5,203 bases of DNA, from contig JALOOS010000278.1 of assembly GCA_025454275.1 (NCBI GenBank), positions 1-5,203 of the forward strand, read 5' to 3'. The notes under the pieces are model-generated. The model did no database searches, had not been told where the DNA came from, and saw only the letters and a program-made list of their open reading frames with translations. Below are positions 1 through 4,490 of the stretch, one piece after another. The position numbers and the translations under genes are program-made. This stretch comes from Desulfobacterales bacterium. Lineage in GTDB: Bacteria; Desulfobacterota; Desulfobacteria; Desulfobacterales; SpSt-501. Each line of letters starts with the position of its first letter. The stretch's first letter is position 1.

Positions 1-1
1 C

Positions 2-202
2 TGGATCGGGGAGATTCCCCTGTTGGGCGTCCCGGCCTGCGGATTGTACCATCGCACGACCGTGCTCGATCTCGTGCTGCCGCGGATTCTCGCCGGCGAA
101 CGCATCGGCAGGAAGGAGTTGGCCTTCCTCGGCCATGGCGGGTTGTGCCAGGAGTGCCGGCCGTGCATGTTCCCGAACTGCGCCTTCGGCAAAGGGGCAT
201 GA
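2..202 (+). CDS. Molybdopterin-binding protein, C-terminal end (partial)
   Basis: The gene enters from the left edge in frame 2 and stops at TGA 200-202, leaving 66 residues. The visible part contains GVPACGLYHRTTVLDLVLPR, a segment I recognise from the end of the MoaB/MoeA-like (MoCF) molybdopterin-binding domain in anaerobic Desulfobacterota proteins. It is followed by a terminal four-cysteine motif, GLCQECRPCMFPNCAFG, spaced C-x2-C-x2-C-x4-C. The motif could hold an Fe-S cluster or a metal ion, which is inference. Such proteins are thought to bind or deliver molybdopterin to Mo/W enzymes; the exact role is not settled from this fragment. The hdrC start lies about 20 bases downstream, so the genes are probably co-transcribed. 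The N-terminal part lies outside the window, so a fusion to another domain cannot be excluded. Confidence 0.7.
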   Translation, partial: WIGEIPLLGVPACGLYHRTTVLDLVLPRILAGERIGRKELAFLGHGGLCQECRPCMFPNCAFGKGA

Positions 203-221
203 TTGCAAAGGATATGACCCT

Positions 222-731
222 GTGACAATTCCCAAAGGACCTACGATCCGGCTGGACGACCTCGACCTGAAATTCTCAGGGGAGATCAAACGACGGGCCG
301 GCACGGATTTTCAAACCTGCCTGCAATGCAGAAGCTGCAGCGGCGGCTGTCCGTTCAGCGACTTCATGGACTTCATGCCCAACGGGGTCACGCCTGGTGC
401 AGCTGGGTTTGAGGCGCGAAGCCCTCGCCTGCAACACCATCTGGATCTGCGTCGGGTGCCACACCTGCTCCATTCAATGCCCGATGGCGATCGACATCGC
501 CGCGGTGATGGATGTGCTGCGCTTCTGAACTTCCACCGGGAGGTGTTGAACTCCATCGAACGCTACGGGCGGACCCACAAGATCGAGATCATGATGCGAT
601 ATAAGCTGAGGAAACTCGACCTGCTGAGCGATTGGCAGGTGGGGCTTAAAATGCTGGCCAAGCGCAAGCTGGATTTGACCCCGTCGCGGGTGGAGCGGGT
701 GGGGGATGTGAAAAAGCTTTTCGAGGTGTAG
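222..731 (+). pseudogene. hdrC: Heterodisulfide reductase subunit C-like protein, broken by two frame changes
   Basis: HdrC is a small iron-sulfur protein with two [4Fe-4S] clusters that passes electrons between HdrA and HdrB. The first cluster motif is in frame 3: CLQCRSCSGGCP at about 318-353 (C-x2-C-x2-C-x3-C). At about 390 the family sequence moves to frame 1, where 391-525 reads RLVQLGLRREALACNTIW and then the second motif CVGCHTCSIQCP, ending at TGA 526-528. The sequence then resumes in frame 3 with NFHREVLNSIERYG and continues to TAG 729-731. The first lesion fits loss of two bases (GTC-A-CGC where GTC-ATC-CGC is expected). The second also lacks roughly 10-15 residues usually found between the ALR-like and FHREVL-like segments. 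I chose GTG 222 as start because AAAGGA at 207-212 lies 9 bases upstream; an ATG at 199 overlaps the previous stop but closes after 8 codons. hdrB follows after 2 bases. Whether the lesions are biological or assembly errors is open. Confidence 0.85.
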
Positions 732-733
732 CC

Positions 734-1741
734 ATGCCCGCTCGCCCAGCGTTCGCCGTCTCCTATTTCCCCGGCTGCTCGCTTGCCACCACGGCCAAGG
801 AGAACAACCAGTCGCTGATCGAAAGCTGCCGCAAAATGGGCATTGAAATGGTCGAGCTTGCCGACTGGAACTGCTGCGGCAGCTCCTCCGCCCACAGCCT
901 CGATCACCGCCTGGCCTTCGACCTCGCCTGCCGCAACCTGTCGCTCGCGCCGCAGGGCCGGCCCCTGGTGGCCGCCTGCCCGAGTTGCACCCTGCGGTTG
1001 AAGCATGCCCAGCACCTGCTGCAAAACGACGAGGCGGCACGAAAGCGATATGCCGAGCTGTGGGGCCGACCGTACGACCCGACCCTTTCGATTCGGCATT
1101 TTTTCAGTCTGCTGGCGGAGGTGGACCTGGAGCGGCTGGCGGTTGAGAACGGACGGCAGGGGCTCGAACTGAGCTTCGCCCCTTATTACGGGTGCATGCT
1201 GAACCGCCCGCCCGCCTTGCGCTCCGGTGCGAATTATTATGGAATCATGGAGCGAACGTTGGGCGGACTGGGAATGCGCGCTATCACTTGGGGATACGCC
1301 TCCCGGTGCTGTGGGACCTTTCTCACCGTGGCCAGGCCGGACATCGTCACCCCCAAGGTGAACGCCATCCTGCAGGGGGCCGCCGATGCCGGCGCGGAGT
1401 GCATCGTCACCGCCTGCGCCATGTGCCACATGAACCTCGAAGTCCGCTGCACGCTGAAGAACCCGATCCCGATCTTCCACTTCTCGGAGCTGCTCTCCCT
1501 TGGCGGCGCGCTGCGTGTGCTCTCAGATGGGCCGGCGACCGGACGCCTCGTCCACCGCCCGGCGGACGTCGGGGAGGCATCAGGCGCCTTTGGGGTTTTT
1601 CTCCGCGCAGCGGCAGGCGCCGAGCCGCTTTTCGGTCATGATGCGCTCAAGGATGCGCGAGCGGCCGTGGCGCTTGAGATCCTCCGCGATCGCCTCGCGG
1701 GTGTAACCGAAACAGTGGCAGATCAGCTCAGCCATGGGTGA
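734..1741 (+). CDS. hdrB: Heterodisulfide reductase subunit B-like protein (CCG domains), end abnormal
   Basis: HdrB carries two cysteine-rich CCG domains that bind non-cubane [4Fe-4S] clusters and perform disulfide or related thiol redox chemistry in the cytoplasm with HdrA and HdrC. Both motifs are complete: C15, C47-C48-G49, C82-x2-C85, and C154, C192-C193-G194, C228-x2-C231. The start ATG is 2 bases after the hdrC stop, with GAGG at 723-726 spaced 7 bases, so translation is probably coupled. Family similarity is clear through PIFHFSELLSL (to about position 1500). RLVHRPAD near 1545 may be a degraded form of the usual HLVDPRP-like tail. Beyond that the frame continues about 60 codons antisense to the BFD-like gene and looks non-coding. 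At 335 residues it exceeds the roughly 290-300 usual for HdrB. A frameshift or small deletion near 1500-1575 probably removed the natural end, so treat residues after about 255-275 as doubtful. The catalytic core looks intact. Confidence 0.9.
   Translation: MPARPAFAVSYFPGCSLATTAKENNQSLIESCRKMGIEMVELADWNCCGSSSAHSLDHRLAFDLACRNLSLAPQGRPLVAACPSCTLRLKHAQHLLQNDEAARKRYAELWGRPYDPTLSIRHFFSLLAEVDLERLAVENGRQGLELSFAPYYGCMLNRPPALRSGANYYGIMERTLGGLGMRAITWGYASRCCGTFLTVARPDIVTPKVNAILQGAADAGAECIVTACAMCHMNLEVRCTLKNPIPIFHFSELLSLGGALRVLSDGPATGRLVHRPADVGEASGAFGVFLRAAAGAEPLFGHDALKDARAAVALEILRDRLAGVTETVADQLSHG
1549..1568. other. Short hairpin between the convergent hdrB and BFD-like genes
   Basis: CGTCC (1549-1553) pairs with GGACG (1564-1568), with one mismatch and two further pairs inside. 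It sits just beyond the BFD-like stop and near the expected end of hdrB, where a bidirectional terminator would be useful. There is no T-tract on either side, so the terminator role is weak inference. Confidence 0.2.
1580..1735 (-). CDS. Small BFD-like [2Fe-2S]-binding protein (51 aa)
   Basis: This 51-residue protein begins MAELICHCFGYT and ends CRCAEKNPKGA before TGA. The paired C6-x-C8 and C41-x-C43, the middle segment HGRSRILERI, and the terminal AEKNPKG are characteristic of the bacterioferritin-associated-ferredoxin (BFD/Fer2_BFD) family, also seen as the N-terminal domain of CopZ-type copper chaperones. The family binds one [2Fe-2S] cluster and delivers electrons or acts as a redox adaptor; the partner is unknown here. 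The ATG at 1735 lies inside the end of moeA (13-base overlap), suggesting translational coupling, with only a weak ribosome site (CAGGG, about 7 bases upstream). The whole gene lies antisense to the tail of the hdrB frame. The conserved motifs and full-length fit to the family make this the real gene on this stretch. It appears intact. Confidence 0.87.
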   Translation of the reverse strand: MAELICHCFGYTREAIAEDLKRHGRSRILERIMTEKRLGACRCAEKNPKGA

Positions 1742-2912
1742 TACCCTGCGGCGGCCGCAGGGTCGACCAACTGGATGTCGATCGTTTCACCGGCTGCGAT
1801 TTCATCCCGGTCCTCGGGAATCCGGATGATCGCCTCTTTGCGGGCCATGGAGACGAGCCGGCTCGCCGGAAGGTAGGGGTGAACGTGCAGACCATTTTCA
1901 CCCTGCTCCAGGCGCGCATGGATGAACTCGGTCCAGCCCTTCTCGCCGGTGAGGCTCTTTTCAAGCTGCGCCGCAGCCGTCGCAAACGGCTGGGGGCGTT
2001 TTCCGGCCATTTTGCGCAAGGCCGGCAGGGCGAGCTGCAGAAAGGCCATCTCATTGGAGGGGGGGCCGCCGGGCAGAACGAAAAAGGGCTTGCCGGAGAG
2101 CAGGCCGAAGCCGACCGGCTTTCCGGGGCCCATGCGCACGCGGTGGTAGATCCCCTGCCACTCCAGCCTCTCCACCGCCTTGAAGATCAGGTCTTTTTCA
2201 CTGCCCCAGGCGCCTCCGCTGGTGACAAACACATCGGCCCGTTCGATCCGCACCCTGACCGCCTCAGCTTCAGCCACGCACAGATTTCGACGAGATTGCT
2301 GGCGTAGAGTTGGCCCTCCGCCAGGGGACGGCCGGGTGCCAGGACTTCGTCCCCGGTGGCGATCACAGCGACCCGCGGCGGTTTGAAAACGACTATATTC
2401 TCCCGGCCCGCCGCCGCAACCAGCCCGAGCATGGGGGGGCTTAGGCACTCGCCCGGCCGGACGACGGACTCCCCGGCCCTGACATCGGTGCCGCGACTCA
2501 GGATGTTGCGCCCGGGGGCGGCCGTGGCCCGGCAGCTGATCGTACCCTCTTGCTCCTGGCAGAACTCCTCCGAAACGACCGCGTCCGCCCCCGGCGGCAG
2601 CCGCGCCCCGGTGGTGACCCGGACCGCCTCGCCGCGGGAGATGCCGATCGCAGCGGTGGTGCCGGCGCTCAGGGCGCCTTTGAGGTTCAAACAGGCCGGC
2701 GCCTCGGGCGAGGCGGTTTCAAGGTCTTCGGAGCAGACGGCATAGCCGTCCTTGCGTGAGGTGCTGAGGGAGGGGCTGTCGACCGCGGCGATCACCTCTT
2801 CGGCCGCCGTGAGGCCGGCCGCCTCTAACAGAAGGACCGCTTTTGTCCCGCAGAGGGGGGCATGGGCCAGGGTGAGGCGGCGCGCCTCTTCGAAACCGAT
2901 GAGCGTTTTCAT
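1723..2912 (-). pseudogene. moeA: Molybdopterin molybdotransferase MoeA, split by a frame change with a small deletion
   Basis: MoeA inserts molybdate into adenylylated molybdopterin, the last common step of Moco synthesis. The first segment runs from ATG 2912 to about 2262 (about 217 residues) and contains SRKDGYAV, GEAVRVTTGARLPPGADAVV and VAVIATGDEV, the standard N-terminal and MPT-domain motifs. The second segment, in another frame, runs from about 2274 to the stop at 1723. It contains ADVFVTSGGAWGSEKDLI (the TSGG motif), VLPGGPPSNEMAF (the LPGNP-like loop) and a MoeA domain IV tail. Between ASNLVEICAWLKLR and RIERADVFVTSGG the family usually has about 15 more residues, so the junction looks like a deletion plus frameshift, not a single-base slip. 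The N-terminal frame otherwise runs on as a nonsense tail to 2187. The AWG and GGPPSNE variants resemble a MoeA subgroup of anaerobic Desulfobacterota. The only ribosome-site candidate is a weak AGG about 7 bases before the ATG. As written, no full MoeA can be made. Confidence 0.87.
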
Positions 2913-3017
2913 GGTTGCCTGGGGTCACGAGCCGCACAATTTCCCATAGACGTCGAACCGACGCCCGGGCGCAATCTGTTCCGGTCCTCAGAAGAACGGG
3001 GTTCACAACCTTGGATC
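2913..3017 (-). other. moeA leader / intergenic stretch, no gene seen
   Basis: On the - strand this is the 5' region of moeA. I see no convincing coding frame, tRNA or -10/-35 pair. A small hairpin (GCGTCG...CGACGT around 2952-2966) is present. Some bacteria place a Moco-responsive RNA leader before Moco genes, but I cannot match this stretch to that motif by eye. Confidence 0.3.
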
Positions 3018-3055
3018 ACGGCTGCGTGCCCCGCCACGGCGGGGCCTCCAGCCGT
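3018..3055 (-). terminator. Large hairpin downstream of the GAF gene (possible terminator)
   Basis: The core is a perfect 8-bp G/C stem, GCCCCGCC (3028-3035) with GGCGGGGC (3038-3045). The very short loop would in practice open to four bases. An outer 6-bp stem, ACGGCT (3018-3023) with AGCCGT (3050-3055), encloses it across an imperfect internal loop. It lies 24 bases beyond the GAF stop and before moeA, where a terminator would separate the units. There is no U-tract, so it is not a classical intrinsic terminator; it may instead stabilise the 3' end of the transcript. Confidence 0.45.
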
Positions 3056-3078
3056 TGGACGGGGTTATGAAATCAGTT

Positions 3079-3642
3079 CTAATCCGATTCGAGGATATGG
3101 AGGCCATCGATATCATTGATGGCGTACCGGATGGACTTCAGCACCTTGAGGGTCCGGGTAAAGTTCATCGCGATGCCGATGCTTTCAGCCAGCACGAGCA
3201 GGGAGTCGACATCGTCGTCAGAAATGTTCCAGACATCGTGGTGGTAGAGCCGCAGCGCCCCGATCGGTTTTTCGTGGAAGCGGATCGGAATGGAGACGAT
3301 CGCCCCGATCCCCTCTTTCTCGGCATCTTCCGGATATTGCAGGCGATCGGTCTTGTGGACGTCGGAGATGATGGTCGGCACCCCGTTGGCATCCCCGGCC
3401 AGGCTCCTTTCGGTCAAAACCGGTCCTTTGAAGACATAATCGGAGCTGAGCCCGAAATTCGCCAATGCCTCCAGCTCCCGGGATTCGGGGTTGAGCGCAA
3501 AAATGGTGCACCCCTTGATATCCAGCGCGGCAACCAGAAGCTGAGCAAGCTGGTTGGTCATGATGTCGAGGTCCTCTGAATGGGCCATGGCCCGAAAGAC
3601 CACTTTGAACAGGTTGAAATCGATTTTTTTATCGACGCTCAT
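3079..3642 (-). CDS. GAF-domain protein
   Basis: The 187-residue protein consists mainly of one GAF domain (about residues 25-162). It has the typical pattern of a hydrophobic strand (GCTIFALNPESRELEALANFG), a variable middle, then the strand pair IGAIVSIPIRF and KPIGALRLYHHD, and a terminal helix. It is followed by a short C-terminal segment (NDIDGLHIL) of a kind I associate with stand-alone GAF proteins of Desulfobacterota. GAF domains bind small ligands or act as redox or dimerisation sensors. No kinase, cyclase, HTH or membrane segment is present, so it is a lone cytoplasmic sensor or adaptor of unknown ligand. The start at 3642 is supported by AGGAGG (plus-strand 3649-3654) 6 bases upstream. 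The gene lies 49 bases after the Usp-family gene in the same direction, so the two probably share a transcript. The frame looks intact; function beyond the fold is not known. Confidence 0.85.
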   Translation of the reverse strand: MSVDKKIDFNLFKVVFRAMAHSEDLDIMTNQLAQLLVAALDIKGCTIFALNPESRELEALANFGLSSDYVFKGPVLTERSLAGDANGVPTIISDVHKTDRLQYPEDAEKEGIGAIVSIPIRFHEKPIGALRLYHHDVWNISDDDVDSLLVLAESIGIAMNFTRTLKVLKSIRYAINDIDGLHILESD

Positions 3643-3648
3643 GGGGTT

Positions 3649-3654
3649 CCTCCT
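3649..3654 (-). promoter_or_regulatory. Strong Shine-Dalgarno site of the GAF gene
   Basis: AGGAGG on the - strand, 6 bases before ATG 3642. It fixes the start of the GAF gene and is the strongest ribosome site on the - strand of this window, suggesting the GAF protein is well translated. Confidence 0.7.
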
Positions 3655-3691
3655 GGGCGGCTGTCGGCTCGGCGAGTTCTGCGGCGCAAAT

Positions 3692-4156
3692 CTATGAAAC
3701 CACGCAAACGGTCGTACCCTGCACCGACATGATGATCTTGTTGGATATGCTTCCGGAAAAGAACCGGGCGATTCTCGCCGGCCTGCGATTGAGAATAATC
3801 ACGTCGAACTTGTTGACCATGTTCAGATCGAGGATTTCACTGGCGACATCTTTCTGCCGCGGCCGGTAGATGGTTTTGATGCGGGCTTCGTCAAACCCCT
3901 TGGCCGCCAGTTTCTGCTTGACGCTGTTCAATTCGGACTCCCGCTGGGCCAGGCGGTTGGTCAGGTAATTCAAACTTTCCCTCAACTTGCCGGTGCCGGC
4001 CGCATCGGTGGCCTCGATCTTGGGGAGGGGCGCGTAGACTTTGAAGATGGTAATCTCCACCGACTTGAGATGGGAAAACGCTTCGACGGTGAAGTCCACG
4101 GCCTTATGGTCCAGCGGGGTGTAATTGTAGGGAAGGAGGATTTTTTGAATCACCAT
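3692..4156 (-). CDS. Universal stress protein (Usp) family protein, degenerate nucleotide motif
   Basis: The 154-residue protein starts MVIQKILLPYNYT and ends with TTVCVVS, matching the first and last strands of the alpha/beta Usp fold; its length is normal for a single Usp domain. The ATP-binding signature of UspA-like members (G-x2-G-x9-G-S/T) is only partly kept: SGSISNK (G135, S136) remains, but the preceding glycines are replaced by N123-R-R-P-A-R128. The early acidic residue common after the first strand (VDGS-type) is replaced by NYT. This suggests it does not bind ATP in the usual way, which is inference. Residues about 55-85 form a charged helix (LRESLNYLTNRLAQRESEL) with coiled-coil character. 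ATG 4156 is the first usual start in the frame; the frame is open back to 4324 but has no ATG, GTG or TTG. AAAGGGG lies about 8 bases upstream. It is probably transcribed with the GAF gene downstream. Confidence 0.82.
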   Translation of the reverse strand: MVIQKILLPYNYTPLDHKAVDFTVEAFSHLKSVEITIFKVYAPLPKIEATDAAGTGKLRESLNYLTNRLAQRESELNSVKQKLAAKGFDEARIKTIYRPRQKDVASEILDLNMVNKFDVIILNRRPARIARFFSGSISNKIIMSVQGTTVCVVS

Positions 4157-4202
4157 CGCATGGCCCCTTTCTCTTGATAGGGTTTCAGGGTTGAACGCTC
4201 TC

Positions 4203-4324
4203 TTAAAAGGGACGGTTTGTGGAACTATACCCCCCCTTCGGCACCGGCGACCGCTTGGTAAAGGGTCGATGCCGAAGAGGCCGAAGTCCGGGATGATGGC
4301 GATGGGTTCCTGCGATACTGGGAG
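4203..4324 (-). other. Possible decayed coding remnant
   Basis: On the - strand, 4270-4315 reads QEPIAIIPDFGLFGID with a third-position C/G bias like the real genes here. In a neighbouring frame it is followed by FTKRSPVPKGGYSSTNRPF and TAA at 4203-4205. A TAA at 4325-4327 closes the first frame upstream and no start codon is present. It could be the degraded end of a lost gene, or chance in GC-rich DNA. I do not recognise a family. Confidence 0.2.
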
Positions 4325-4328
4325 TTAA

Positions 4329-4359
4329 TTGACACGGCCTGTGAACATCTGTCAATAAA
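4329..4359 (+). promoter_or_regulatory. Candidate transketolase promoter within an inverted repeat
   Basis: A perfect -35 consensus TTGACA (4329-4334) is followed after 19 bases by AATAAA (4354-4359), a 4/6 match to the -10 box. The spacing is longer than the ideal 17, so this is only a candidate. The -35 is one arm of the inverted repeat ATTGACA (4328-4334) / TGTCAAT (4350-4356) with a 15-base spacer, so a dimeric regulator could compete with RNA polymerase. The start codon is about 130 bases downstream. Confidence 0.28.
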
Positions 4360-4490
4360 AAACCAGGCCTCCCGCCGCACGCCCGCATTAGACCGGGGTC
4401 CCCTTGAATCCGCCTGGCGATTCTGTTATCGGAACACAATTCTGATCGCAGCCCGGCAGCGCCTGCATGCGCCGGGGCCGAGGGAGGAAC

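Larger units (their letters stand above)
4157..4490. other. Divergent intergenic region between the Usp and transketolase genes
   Basis: This 334-base stretch separates genes pointing away from each other and must hold promoters for both. It contains a TTGACA-type inverted repeat (4328-4356), a stretch with coding-like composition on the - strand (about 4203-4324), a TATAGT box on the - strand (4224-4229) without a good -35 partner, and a hairpin (CCCGGC 4452-4457 with GCCGGG 4471-4476) just before the transketolase ribosome site. No complete gene is seen. Confidence 0.6.

Noticed and set aside
135..221. Upstream ATG start for the hdrC frame
   Set aside because: It lies inside the molybdopterin-binding protein gene in another frame, and its translation before about 222 is unlike HdrC; GTG 222 with AAAGGA fits better.
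474..1040. 188-codon open frame on the - strand
   Set aside because: Arginine- and glycine-rich shadow of the hdrC/hdrB region with no recognisable motif.
563..1480. 305-codon open frame on the - strand
   Set aside because: Antisense to hdrC/hdrB, where the cysteine motifs define the real strand; the translation is low-complexity and unfamiliar.
1591..1600. GGGGTTTTT run resembling the end of an intrinsic terminator
   Set aside because: It encodes the conserved KNPKG end of the BFD-like protein on the other strand and has no stem before it.
1738..2307. 189-codon open frame on the + strand
   Set aside because: Antisense to the MoeA C-terminal half, which carries the TSGG and LPGG motifs.
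2940..2975. GGTTCGA on the - strand, resembling a tRNA T-loop
   Set aside because: No matching acceptor, D or anticodon arms can be folded around it, so a tRNA is not supported.
3055..3579. 174-codon open frame on the + strand
   Set aside because: Antisense to the GAF gene, which has a proper fold pattern and a strong ribosome site.
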